Shown in pieces: positions 1 through 8,517 of a stretch of 61,860 bases of DNA (its first letter is position 1; every line of letters begins with the position of its first letter). The notes beneath the pieces were generated by a model. That model saw only the letters and a program-made list of their open reading frames with translations. It was not told where the DNA came from and searched no databases. The position numbers were made by a program, and so were the translations under genes. Location: assembly GCA_022819905.1 (NCBI GenBank), contig JAJEGJ010000002.1:1-61860 (forward strand), written 5' to 3'. The stretch is from Alphaproteobacteria bacterium (GTDB lineage Bacteria; Pseudomonadota; Alphaproteobacteria; TMED109).

Positions 1-1
1 C

Positions 2-61
2 CTGATTCTCTGCACCTCCGACAACCACTTCCGGCAGCTCCCGCAGGTCGCGACCTGTTGA
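2..61 (+). CDS. Possible 3' end of a PIN-domain (VapC-like) protein, cut by the window edge
   Basis: The first bases encode an open frame that enters from outside the window and stops with TGA at 59-61. The visible tail reads LILCTSDNHFRQLPQVATC, which resembles the C-terminal strand of PIN-domain toxins (a T-x-D-x-HF segment followed by a short lipophilic end). Only 19 residues are visible, so the family is a weak inference from pattern; other nucleases or chance are possible. Confidence 0.25.
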   Translation: MILCTSDNHFRQLPQVATC

Positions 62-629
62 GCCCGGCCCAATACATCCAGACCGGCCTGTTCTCGGCCT
101 CACCGACACGGTCCGGCGCTCGTGGCCTCCCGCACAGATCCAATGGGCCGCCGGGCGGACGGTATTCGGCATCGGGAGCCGTGCGAAATGCGCGCCTGAC
201 CACGCGGCGGAAGCGACTGAACCAAACCTCGAGGCGTCATCAGCACACGGCGGCGGGGCCGTCCCCATCGCGAACCTGGTCGCGACCGCAAAGGAACTGT
301 GCCGGAACGAACCACCGGGCCGCACCGGGGTTGCTGGGAGGCTGGCGGCAACGACCGCGGCGTCAACTTCAGCCGCGGACACGCGGGCGAATCGGGGGAC
401 GAAGCTGCCACCCAATATGCAATGGAGCCGACGCCGAAGTCGGTCGACCTCGGCCTATGGCGATGCGGCCCGGTTGCGGGTACGCGGGCGGCCGTCACTG
501 GCTGCACATCGGGCGGGCTACCGGTCCTGAACTGCACGAAACTGCCGCCCGTCCGGCCGGTTTCTTCGGACGGACGTGCGCAAGTCTTGTTGCGCCGCAA
601 GCAGCCGCGGAAGCGCGGCGGCGTGGCTG
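62..629. other. Gene-poor stretch without a recognisable gene
   Basis: Several overlapping open frames cross this GC-rich segment on both strands, but their translations are rich in Arg, Pro, Gly and Ala with no recognisable motif, no clear ribosome binding site and no hydrophobic pattern. I see no gene, RNA or repeat here. It may be decayed DNA between a toxin-like remnant and the cupin gene. Confidence 0.5.
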
Positions 630-1028
630 CTAGTGATCAAGGCAATAGACGATCTGATCGAAGCGGTCCCTGGGGAAGGTGAACACGAAGACCAGCGGCT
701 CCGTGCCGACGCACTGGAAGGCGTGCGAGGCATTGGGCGGAATGTAGACTGCGCAGCCCGGCCCGACCTCCGTCCTCCGGTCACCGATTTCGATCTGGCC
801 GCGACCGCTCACGACGTAATACGTCTCCTCCGGCTCGTGGTGATGCAGCGGGAGCCGCGCGCCCGGCGGAATTTCCGCGATACCCGTGACGATGCCGACG
901 GTGTCCGTGCGCTCACCGGCGAGCAGCAGCTTCCAGCGGATCCCGCCCTCGTCAGCGAGGCCGGCATGGCCCCAGAAATGCCAGTCGACGACGGCCTGAT
1001 CGACGATCACTGGTTGCGGTGTGCGCAT
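630..1028 (-). CDS. Small cupin-domain protein
   Basis: This 132-residue protein is a single-domain cupin. Residues about 55-100 hold the first cupin motif (PPGARLPLHHHEPEETYYVVSGRG) as a His cluster, Glu and a G-rich turn, and the second motif lies around GPGCAVYIPPNASHAF near residues 89-103. These His/Glu residues normally bind one divalent metal. Start chosen at ATG 1026-1028 because a strong GGAGG lies just upstream, although the frame stays open further. Cupins of this size include oxygenases, isomerases and sugar-binding proteins, so the substrate cannot be assigned. It stands alone, with gene-poor DNA on both sides. Confidence 0.85.
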   Translation of the reverse strand: MRTPQPVIVDQAVVDWHFWGHAGLADEGGIRWKLLLAGERTDTVGIVTGIAEIPPGARLPLHHHEPEETYYVVSGRGQIEIGDRRTEVGPGCAVYIPPNASHAFQCVGTEPLVFVFTFPRDRFDQIVYCLDH

Positions 1029-2642
1029 CGCCTTTCCTCCGCATCTTGAAGCCACTGCTCCGGCTTGTTGGGGCGATCTAAGGTGTCGCTCCCGGCTGAG
1101 CAAGGCCATCGACCATGCGGAGCGGGCCGGGAACGTCACCGTGACGGCTTCCCTTTGTCTGCAACGCAGTGCCTGAACACGTCGGCACGTCAGGGGAATG
1201 TGTGTGAGACGTTTCTGCGGCACCGGCCCAGCCCCGCGCCTTCGTTGGATCCGTTGGCCGCGCACCATGCCAAGCATCCTGCTGTAACCGGCGCACCGCA
1301 GGGTCGACCGGTTGCCCGTCAGTTCCCGATCGACGGCCAGTTCCCGGGATCCTTCTCTGTCGCGAGGCGCTTGCCTTCGGCCGCGGCTGGCGTGGTGAAC
1401 ACCAAGAGAAGAGTGAAGGCCGGAACCAGGGATTTGGGCAGCCTGCAGATCACCGATAAGATTCTCGCGGTGGCATGCGAACCTGAACCGGAGACGATTG
1501 AACACCGGCCGCGCCGCGCAGTGCGACGCGTGCCCGGACACGACATCTTGGGGTACCCGGACCGCCGTGATCAAACGGGCACATGGCCCTGCGGTTGTCT
1601 GCGGACCTGCCATAGGCCAGCCTGCGTGCGATGGAGCCATGAGGCCGATGCCGCCGTCCGGGGTGCGGTCTTGGCGCGCGAAAGACCGGAAGGCCGGCCC
1701 GCCGCCTTGTTCGTCGACTTCCGCACCAACGCCTATGCGTTCGATTTGACGACGGGCGCGTTGCTTTGGAAAGAGCGCGTCGGACGCGCTCGCTGATACC
1801 GAAAGCGCTGCCCCACGAGCCACGCACGCCGGCCACCTGCCCGGTCGCGGTGGTGACGCGGCGGCGCGCAGTACGTATTCCGTTGGCGATGTCCAGATCG
1901 ACAGTTGTGATCTTGCAAGGGAAAGACTTTATGCGATACATATCCGGATAAACGAATATAACATGGAGATCGCATGAACGGAGGTGCGCGCGATGGCGCG
2001 CAGTGGCATACTGAAGTGATGAACGGCCGGAAGAAGCGGAATACGTTGCTTCGCCGCTTGGCATTGCAACTGCGTTCAGGGTGACGTTTTTGGGGACGGC
2101 GCGCCGGTTGACATTGACGCGGACCGCGTCCAGCGGCGTGGGAGCGCATCGACCGGTTGCCCGGCGAATTGCCCGGGCCGCTGGAGGCCCGTCACGGCCG
2201 GCACTTCGCGAAGCAATCATGGCCATGTCCAAGTGGAAACGCCCATCGATCATTCGCCGGCGCTGGCGAATTAGCCGGGCGTTGGCAGTGCGAAGGCCCG
2301 ACGGGCTGCCGTTCGGCTTGATGGTGGCCGGTTCGATGGTACCGGGGTTCGGTGCCGCGTGCGGTCTCCTACTTTGTCCGGATTTCCTGATGGGGTTGGA
2401 TCCGTGTTGACGTCTCCGCCACGTGGGAAGCGGCAATCCGCCTCCGATTCAGCCCGTGGACATTCTTCACGTACCGCCGCGAGGGAAACCGGTAGATCTC
2501 CTGCAGGTTCCGCCGGCGAATCTGGTCCCGGGCGGCGGATCTCGGGCGATGGGCCGGAAACCCGTAGTCCCGGTCGGGAGCCGTTGCCCGATGCGCATCC
2601 GTTGGACGAAGAGTCGCTGGAACCGCGGCCGGGACCACGCTG
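1029..2642. other. 1.6 kb gene-poor region
   Basis: No intact gene is evident. Translations in all frames are low-complexity, Arg/Pro-rich shadows. The one protein-like patch is a beta-propeller fragment at 1707-1796. An AT-richer island near 1915-1985 contains the 10-bp palindrome TATCCGGATA at 1941-1950 and ends in a GGAGG followed by an 8-codon mini-frame (1993-2019), which could be chance. The region looks like degraded accessory DNA. Confidence 0.45.
1707..1796 (+). pseudogene. Remnant resembling one PQQ/WD-type beta-propeller repeat
   Basis: The frame encodes FRTNAYAFDLTTGALLWKER and then stops. It matches the usual blade signature of PQQ-type beta-propellers (x-YALD-x-xTG-x-LLW), found in quinoprotein dehydrogenases and in BamB. 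Neither the upstream nor the downstream sequence continues as a propeller in any frame, so I read it as a relic of a larger gene. It is short, so chance similarity remains possible. Confidence 0.3.
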
Positions 2643-3701
2643 ATGACAGGCCGTCACACATTCGCCGCGCGCCCGTTGCACCGGGCGATGATGGCGGCGG
2701 TGGTGTTGGCCCTTCTCGGATGCAGTGGCGGCGGCGCGGTTTCCGTGGGCGGTTCCGATGACGATGACAGTGAGACATCGCTCCTGGACAAGTGGCAGCG
2801 CTTCCAAGACGGCGTTCCGACTCTCCAGATGACGGCTGCACAAGTGTCAGGCGCCTGGAGGTCGGCTGGGAGGAGGTCCACCCACAGGGTGATCCTGGCG
2901 GGGCCCGCCAGTGTCGGCACCGATCCCGGACCGGTCATCCCGGTAGAAACTAGGCCGGCCTTCCCGGCGGATGCTGAAGCATGCTCGTCAGGCGACTGCG
3001 ACTTCGAACCGCCTCCGGACAGCAACTGGAAATTCGCACCGGTCCTGGAACACAACGGCGTCCCTATCGCCCGATTCAATAGTCGTTTCACCAATACCTT
3101 AACCCTCGAATCGGAAAGGGGAACCGACGGCACGCGAACAGATCTGATCGATTCTCTGGCGTTCGGCGGCTGGCTCGAATACATGCACTTCAACGTCTCA
3201 CTCACGCGCTGGTGCAGGATTGGTGCGCCGGGCTGTGCTGAAACCAGTGACACCGATGATGTTGATCTGCTCTATGCGGGGGGAGGTGTCCTTGGCTACA
3301 CGGCCGGCCGTTACTCTGGAACGACGCCAACTGGTGTGGGGTCAGCCACATGGACGGGCGTCATGGTCGGGATGGAAGATCTGGCCTCGACTGCGCTGCG
3401 GGACGCACGGCCAGACGCGCTGCTCGGCGACGCGACGATCACGATCGACGATCTCGCAGATCCTGCTGTCGACGTACTTTTCACCAACTTCCATAACGTC
3501 ACCGAGGCGACTCGGCACCATGACATGAGCTGGAAGGACCTTCCTCTCAGGGGCGGCCTGTTCGGCAGGTTTGCTCGGGAAAGCGACCAGGAACGCCATG
3601 ATCACCTTGTCGGGATGTTCGCTGGCCCCATGCATCAGGAAGTCGGCGGCGAATTCCGCAAGGACGGTATAGCGGGAGCCTTCGGCGCTCGACGTCAATA
3701 A
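2643..3701 (+). CDS. Surface lipoprotein with a TbpB-like C-terminal beta-barrel
   Basis: This 352-residue protein has a lipoprotein signal peptide: basic N-terminus, hydrophobic stretch at about 16-26 and lipobox ending LLGC with Cys27. A Gly/Asp-rich linker (GGSDDDDSE) follows, typical of surface lipoproteins. The end carries the pattern of transferrin-binding-protein-B and factor-H-binding barrels, where a hydrophobic GMFAGP strand leads to EVGGEFRKDGIAGAFGARR. Such proteins are displayed on the outer-membrane surface and bind host proteins or metal complexes; many need a Slam translocon. No Slam, TonB receptor or iron gene is nearby, so the ligand is unknown. An alternative start lies at codon 16 (2688). 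Confidence 0.75.
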   Translation: MTGRHTFAARPLHRAMMAAVVLALLGCSGGGAVSVGGSDDDDSETSLLDKWQRFQDGVPTLQMTAAQVSGAWRSAGRRSTHRVILAGPASVGTDPGPVIPVETRPAFPADAEACSSGDCDFEPPPDSNWKFAPVLEHNGVPIARFNSRFTNTLTLESERGTDGTRTDLIDSLAFGGWLEYMHFNVSLTRWCRIGAPGCAETSDTDDVDLLYAGGGVLGYTAGRYSGTTPTGVGSATWTGVMVGMEDLASTALRDARPDALLGDATITIDDLADPAVDVLFTNFHNVTEATRHHDMSWKDLPLRGGLFGRFARESDQERHDHLVGMFAGPMHQEVGGEFRKDGIAGAFGARRQ

Positions 3702-4051
3702 CTCCGGGCCCGAGCACATGAGGAATGGTACGCGCGGAGGTATCGAGTTTCCGCGCCCGATCCGCCCGACCCCGACTTCGATATGTGCGTCGATACGACG
3801 CGGCGCGAGGCCGCGAACGACGGCGGTGTCCGACACACGGCATCGTGAGCGGACATCGGATCCGGTGACAAGGGCGGCGACACCGGGTGCCGGGGGCGAT
3901 GGGCTGGGTGCGTGGGTCGTCTCGATCATCCACATCGAAGGGCCGGGCTTTCCGGAACGCCGCGGATTCCAGTGGAGCCCAGGTTGAAGGGGGTTCGAAA
4001 TGTGCTTCAAGGCTCGACTTGACGAACTGCAACATCTGAGGAGGACACAAC
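3702..4051. other. Intergenic region without a recognised gene
   Basis: This 350-base gap lies between the surface lipoprotein and the amidohydrolase. Open frames on both strands give no recognisable protein. The last bases hold a strong Shine-Dalgarno sequence (GAGGAGG) for the amidohydrolase. No terminator with a T-run or convincing promoter hexamers were found. Confidence 0.5.
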
Positions 4052-5167
4052 ATGAAAGACGCACGCACCCACTGCCCGGTTAGCTCGGTCCTGAACCGGC
4101 GAAGGTTCCTCAGCCGCGCAGCCGCGCTGGGCGCCACAGCAGCGGCGGCTTCGCTTCCCGGCCGCCTGGAGGCGGCGAGCGACACGGGCGGGGATGTGGA
4201 CCTGTTCCTGCTCGGGCTGGAGGAGCATTTCGCGACGCCGGAGCTGATGCGGCTCAACGGCATCCGGTTTCCGCCGGGCGTGCCCCGCTTCGACATCACC
4301 GATGTGGGCGCCGGGCGCATCGCCGAGATGGACGCAGCGGGGATCGGCATGCAGGTGCTTTCGGCGCTGACCCCCGGGGCACAGAACCTGCCGGGCACGG
4401 ACGGCGTCGCCTATGCCCGCAGGCTCAACAGCTGGGTTGCCAACGAGGTCGTCGCGGCCCATCCGGAGCGCTTCCGGGCGTTTGCCACGTTGCCGCTGAG
4501 CGAGCCCGGGGCGGCGGCGGATGAACTCGAATATGCCGTGCGCGAGCTCGATTTCGTGGGCTGCATGACCTACGGCGCAATCCACGGCAAGTTCCTCGAC
4601 CATGCCGACTTCGTGCCGGTCCTCGCCCGCGCCGAGGCGCTCGGTGTGCCGATCTACATCCACCCGAACTGGGCATCCCCCGAAGTTATGGAGGTCTACT
4701 ACGACGGCCTGGGCAACGAGTGGGTGAGCCGGGTGCTGAGCGGCGCCGGCTACGGCTGGCACCAGGAAGTGGCACTGCAGTGCCTGCGGATGATCGCCAG
4801 CGGCGTCTTCGACCGGTATCCGAAGCTGCAGATCATCGTCGGCCACATGGGCGAGGGGCTGCCGTTCTTCTACTGGCGCTTCGGGGACGACCTGGCGCGG
4901 ATCACGGCGGACAAGCTGCAGAAGCCCGTGCAGCAGTACTTCCACGACCACTTCTGGATCACGACCAGCGCGTTCTTCCGCGACGAGTTGTTGCAGCTGG
5001 TGCTGTCGGTGATGGGCGAGGACCGGGTGATGTTCGCGGTCGACTATCCGTTCGTGAGCAACCGGGACGGCGCGAACTGGCTGCGAGCGGTCGACCTGCC
5101 CCGGGCGGTAAAGGAGAAAATCGCCCATGCCAACGCGGCGAAGCTGCTCGGGATCGGCCCTTTCTGA
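4052..5167 (+). CDS. Tat-exported amidohydrolase-2 / resorcylate-decarboxylase-like protein
   Basis: This 371-residue protein starts with a twin-arginine signal (NRRRFLSRAA at 15-24, then an Ala-rich segment to about 42), predicting export to the periplasm. The body is a TIM-barrel of the amidohydrolase-2 (ACMSD-like) family. Metal-site residues are E57-x-H59 in LEEHF, H204 in HPNW, H265 in GHMGEG and D331 in DYPF. The LEEHFATPE start of the domain closely follows gamma-resorcylate decarboxylases. Members decarboxylate or hydrolyse aromatic acids, usually in the cytoplasm, so the export signal is unusual. A GAGGAGG site sits at good spacing before the ATG. No aromatic pathway genes are adjacent; the substrate is unknown. 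Confidence 0.85.
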   Translation: MKDARTHCPVSSVLNRRRFLSRAAALGATAAAASLPGRLEAASDTGGDVDLFLLGLEEHFATPELMRLNGIRFPPGVPRFDITDVGAGRIAEMDAAGIGMQVLSALTPGAQNLPGTDGVAYARRLNSWVANEVVAAHPERFRAFATLPLSEPGAAADELEYAVRELDFVGCMTYGAIHGKFLDHADFVPVLARAEALGVPIYIHPNWASPEVMEVYYDGLGNEWVSRVLSGAGYGWHQEVALQCLRMIASGVFDRYPKLQIIVGHMGEGLPFFYWRFGDDLARITADKLQKPVQQYFHDHFWITTSAFFRDELLQLVLSVMGEDRVMFAVDYPFVSNRDGANWLRAVDLPRAVKEKIAHANAAKLLGIGPF

Positions 5168-5984
5168 CGAGCGATGGACCATGTGCCGACGCGTTCCTCG
5201 CTCAGCGTCTCGCCAAAGTAGCGGAAGGCAATGCACGGATCGGAACAAATTGCCGGATTGGCGTCAACATCGCTCACGCGAACGTTCGCAAGCCGGTTCT
5301 GATTGCCCGCTGCCATGACAAGGCGGACCGGCATTCCGTCAACGACAGCCGCGGCTGCCATCCGGGAGTGATTGCGGCCGTTACAGCTTTGACGGCCTTC
5401 ACGGTCGCCAGCGTGGACACAAGGCAGACGGCGCCGTCGAGGCGTCGGTCGGTACCGGCAGTGGCTCGAACAGCGCCCGGTAAACGATCTGGCGATGCTG
5501 GACATCGTCACGCACGCCATGCGGCGGTTGGCCGCTGCTCTGTCGAGCGGGGCGGGTTGTGAAAGATGTTTCGTTCCTGTTCTCGTATCACGAGAACATT
5601 GACGCCGCAATCAGGGATGGGCCTGCCTTGTCAAGTATTCGACATAAGCCCGGTTCTTGCGGCTCGCTTGAGCGTTTCGCCGTTCCGGGCAGGCCAGTGG
5701 AATGTCGGGCGCAATCGATCAGCGAGGGCGGCGTGTTTCACGAACAGACCGGCCCATGCAAAAAGTTCGGGCTCGCTTGCAGTCTCGGTTCAAGTTGTTT
5801 GCGTGGGGGCCCTCTGGCCGACCGGCGGGAGCAGTCAGTTCCAGGCACCTGAAACGTCGGCGACTGGTACAGTCGCTGCTCGAAGCAACGGCTCCTGGCA
5901 AAATTGATGCCGATGAGACGAGGCTTAGGCATTGGCTCCAGCAGAAGCGTTTTCTTGTAGTCGGTCGAGCGGGATGCTCTTTTT
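5168..5984. other. 0.8 kb gene-poor region with an orphan palindrome
   Basis: No intact gene is recognisable. Plus-strand translations near 5450-5570 contain a helical patch (QWLEQRPVNDLAMLDIVTHA) faintly like the C-terminal tail of IS110-type transposases, but stops interrupt it and the match is too weak to call. A perfect 9-bp inverted repeat with a 3-base spacer lies at 5578-5598. The hipA stop is at the right border. Confidence 0.4.
5578..5598. promoter_or_regulatory. Perfect inverted repeat, operator-like
   Basis: TGTTCTCGT and ACGAGAACA flank a 3-base ATC centre, giving a fully matching 9-bp dyad. The form is that of a dimeric repressor site. It contains GTTC and GAAC elements as in SOS boxes, but the spacing (11 bases between them) differs from the alphaproteobacterial LexA site. 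No recognisable gene starts beside it, so the regulated target is unclear. Confidence 0.4.
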
Positions 5985-7205
5985 CTAGATGCGCATCGTC
6001 TTGAGATGGGCGTCGATACGTTCTGTTACCTGTCTTCGTTGCGGCAGGTTCTTTTTCTCTTTCTCCCAGACTTCGTGGAACCGCTCCACCGTCTGTCTGG
6101 CGGTGTTGAGCACCGGTGTCTCAGGGAGACCGGCCTTGCCTGCCAGGTAGGACAGCTCATCAAACGTGTAGCCGTCGAAGCGTTTCGTTCTCGCGAACTT
6201 GAGGGCAGCTTCCTCATCCTCGATATAGGGAATGGTCGAGATCAGGTCATAGGCCGGTGACAGAGCAGGCGCCCGCTTGTCCGGATAGATCAGCGACCAG
6301 TTCTTCAGATGCATATCGGCATTGCCGGTCAAGGTGCAGAAGGTCAAGCGCCTGATGAATTCTTCGATGTCGGTGTCACCGGTCTCCATTCGAAGTACGG
6401 TTGCGATATTGCGGTAGCTTGCCGTGTCATACTTCTTCTCGGGGTAGACGCCGAAGACCTGCGCGAAGTCTTCTGTGTGAACTGGGCGGTCCGGTGTACG
6501 GTCAAAGCGCCTGATCGCAAAGGCTTGTCCTGTGAAATCCCCGACCCCCTCCGGCAGGTTTGCGATCGCATCGACATCTACGAGCTTGAACTCAGGTACA
6601 TCGATGCCGACCAGTCGGGCTAGGGTAAGGAGCGCATATTCGTTTTCGGGTATGCCTTCAAATCGCAGGGAGGGCAGCTTGACGATCCACGAACCGCCTA
6701 CGCCGGATGCCGGTATTGTCAGGCCCTTGCTGGCTTCGTCGTTATCGACCGCGGAGAACTTTAGCTGCACGCCGGCAAGCGAGAAGCGCAGCGCATTCTC
6801 GCGCTTCTTTTTGGCGCCTTCGACGCCTTCGTTCTCAAGGCCGGGCGGCCATTTGTCGCCGTTTGCGGGCTCGACAGTGATTGCGCCCGGAAGGTCACGG
6901 CCCAGGGCCCAGAGCAGATAGAACTCGCGCTCTTGATTTACGCCGGCAAGGCGGGCGAGATACTTCCGCAGGTAGCCCTCGGGCAGCAGATTTGAAAAGA
7001 AGGGCAACAGGCGCTTTTGCTTAACTGCAAAATCGATAATCGGATTCCCGTACACGTCCTTGAACCACAACCCGAGAGTCGGTCGGTCCCTGTCAGCGAT
7101 ATATTCGTCCGTGAAGCTGAAATATGTGCGGTCGCCGCCAACATTCGTCAACGTGCCGATTGTTTCACCGTGTAGATGTATGTTCAGGACAGGTATTTCA
7201 GCCAT
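5985..7205 (-). CDS. hipA: HipA-family serine/threonine kinase toxin
   Basis: This 406-residue protein is a HipA-type kinase, the toxin of a type II toxin-antitoxin module; E. coli HipA phosphorylates GltX and triggers growth arrest. Motifs in order: N-terminal subdomain with the LLPEG segment (74-78), the SLAGVQLKFS loop (142-151) that in HipA carries the regulatory serine, a kinase Lys in IVKLPS (176), catalytic NADMHLKN (295-302) with Asp297, and the metal-binding AYDL (Asp320). All key residues are present, so the kinase should be active. Its start overlaps the hipB stop by 8 bases, as expected of a coupled operon. The cellular target is not predictable. Confidence 0.92.
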   Translation of the reverse strand: MAEIPVLNIHLHGETIGTLTNVGGDRTYFSFTDEYIADRDRPTLGLWFKDVYGNPIIDFAVKQKRLLPFFSNLLPEGYLRKYLARLAGVNQEREFYLLWALGRDLPGAITVEPANGDKWPPGLENEGVEGAKKKRENALRFSLAGVQLKFSAVDNDEASKGLTIPASGVGGSWIVKLPSLRFEGIPENEYALLTLARLVGIDVPEFKLVDVDAIANLPEGVGDFTGQAFAIRRFDRTPDRPVHTEDFAQVFGVYPEKKYDTASYRNIATVLRMETGDTDIEEFIRRLTFCTLTGNADMHLKNWSLIYPDKRAPALSPAYDLISTIPYIEDEEAALKFARTKRFDGYTFDELSYLAGKAGLPETPVLNTARQTVERFHEVWEKEKKNLPQRRQVTERIDAHLKTMRI

Positions 7206-7866
7206 CGTCGTTCACCCCGTCATCATCAAGCCGGTAAGCGGGTCGCGGCGGCAGAGGCTGCTCGGGGATGGTGTCCACAAGCTGGTTGTGCAAGTTTTGT
7301 ACGGTGCCTACCGCTCTCCGCAGCGCCAGAAGTTGTTCCGCCGGAATTCTCGCTGCGTAGGGGGTTGCCTTTTGCTGCTCGGCGCGCCCCTGCCTCTCGC
7401 CCGCAAGTTTCTCGAGGGCCTGTTTCAGCTTGCGGATCGGCCTGCCTATATCTCGCAGCGCTTCCAGTTCTCTGCCAACGTTGCGTAGGCCCCTGAGAGC
7501 CTGGAGACTGTTCTGGAGCTTCTTCAGTTCACTCAGATCGGGGTAGACGAAGCGAAGGTTCCTGACGGTATCTAGGGTACGGTTGAGTTCCTTAACTGCC
7601 GGCGTTGCCGCGACGGCCGGCGCGGTGCTGCGCACGACACTGTCCACCGCAGCCGCGGCCTTGCACGGAACCAGCTTGAGGTCGAGATCGAGCGTGCGCG
7701 CCAGTTCGATCAGGCTCGACAGGCGGATGTCAACTCCACCGGTCTCGATCTTGGAAATGTGGCTTTGCGGTACGCCGGTGCGCTTGCTCAAGGCCCGCTG
7801 ACTGAGGCCCTTGGCTACTCTCGCTGCTTTGAGCGCGTCGATTAGTTCCTGCGTTGCGTAGCTCAT
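7198..7866 (-). CDS. hipB: HipB-like XRE antitoxin with a long coiled-coil extension
   Basis: This 222-residue protein begins with a helix-turn-helix of the XRE/Cro type (about 8-64, SQRALSKRTGVPQSHISKIE) and should bind its own promoter and neutralise HipA. It is far longer than classical HipB (about 88 residues). Residues about 90-160 are a Leu/Arg/Lys/Glu-rich heptad-like run predicted to form coiled coil, followed by a Pro-rich acidic tail (RLDDDGVNDDG). It is the first gene of the operon and overlaps hipA. A strong promoter and two dyad sites lie immediately upstream, fitting autorepression. The extra domain could mediate oligomerisation or binding to another partner. Confidence 0.9.
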   Translation of the reverse strand: MSYATQELIDALKAARVAKGLSQRALSKRTGVPQSHISKIETGGVDIRLSSLIELARTLDLDLKLVPCKAAAAVDSVVRSTAPAVAATPAVKELNRTLDTVRNLRFVYPDLSELKKLQNSLQALRGLRNVGRELEALRDIGRPIRKLKQALEKLAGERQGRAEQQKATPYAARIPAEQLLALRRAVGTVQNLHNQLVDTIPEQPLPPRPAYRLDDDGVNDDG

Positions 7867-7917
7867 TGATATGCTTTCCTATATTAGGCTGTCGCAATTA
7901 TATAGATTGGCATATCA
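7867..7917. promoter_or_regulatory. hipBA operator dyads
   Basis: Two dyads surround the promoter. TGATATGC (7867-7874) and GCATATCA (7910-7917) are perfect inverted copies, one touching the start codon and the other in the -35/-10 spacer. Between them CCTA-TAT-TAGG (7878-7888) is another dyad at about the expected transcription start. HipB proteins bind such palindromes and repress; which dyad is used is inferred. Confidence 0.6.
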
Positions 7918-7924
7918 TTATCAA
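7897..7924 (-). promoter_or_regulatory. hipBA promoter
   Basis: Read on the minus strand there is a -35 box TTGATA (7919-7924), a 16-base spacer and a consensus -10 box TATAAT (7897-7902), 31 bases ahead of the hipB start codon. This is a near-consensus sigma-70 promoter in an AT-rich island of an otherwise GC-rich window. Confidence 0.75.
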
Positions 7925-8517
7925 TGTTCTACAAGTCATCGATCAGGCATCACAGATCAAAGAAGGGAGATTATCTGCTAAAGCCGATCAAATGTGGCGC
8001 CGGGTTGTGGTCGTGTGGAACCTTCGTGGATGTCCGCGGGATCTCGCGCCCGCGCATACCGCGGGCCTACATCGAATTCATCTTGTCGTTGAACCCGTCG
8101 ATCCGAATTCGGCCTTCGCGAACGAAGTTTTTGATCGAACCGGCGGTTGGGTCAGATAACCTCGAAGGTGCCTTCTCCGCGACACCGAATACAGTAAAAC
8201 CCATAACGAGTCCGACCAACAACCAGATCGAGTGCTCTGCGCAACCGTCCATTCCGATGGCAATTCCCCCTCGGCAGCGCAGTCGCGCTGCTGCCGCCTC
8301 CACTGGAATGTCCTCCGGCGCAATACCGGTCTGCCATTTCTTTCTTCCTCACAAACCGCGCTGATTGCCCTGTTCATCAGCTCTTTCCCCCGCTTCCTGA
8401 TCGGTTCCGCCACGCGGAGGTATTCGGGCTACGGCGTGTACTGCAAGAATTAGTTGACGTCCTCTCGCAACGCGAACTCCTTCTTCATCCGGCCAGGGCT
8501 AATCGCACGAGTGCTTG
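7925..8517. other. Gene-free stretch upstream of hipBA, possibly a decayed small gene
   Basis: About 590 bases without an intact recognisable gene. Minus-strand frames show protein-like pieces in different phases: MAEPIRKRGKELMNRAI near 8365-8413 and a Cys-containing end YGFYCIRCRGEGTFEVI ending at 8152. These could be two parts of one frameshifted small zinc-ribbon protein, but I cannot identify a family. The rest is featureless. Confidence 0.3.

Noticed and set aside
630..1823. Long (397-codon) version of the cupin gene
   Set aside because: The upstream 265 codons are low-complexity shadow sequence; the strong GGAGG before ATG 1028 fixes the real start.
1993..2019. Eight-codon frame after GGAGG, possible leader peptide
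   Set aside because: No downstream gene within reach to be controlled, and such frames arise by chance.
5450..5570. Possible IS110-type transposase tail
   Set aside because: The similarity is one helical patch of about 20 residues, broken by stops, with no catalytic motif or inverted repeats nearby.
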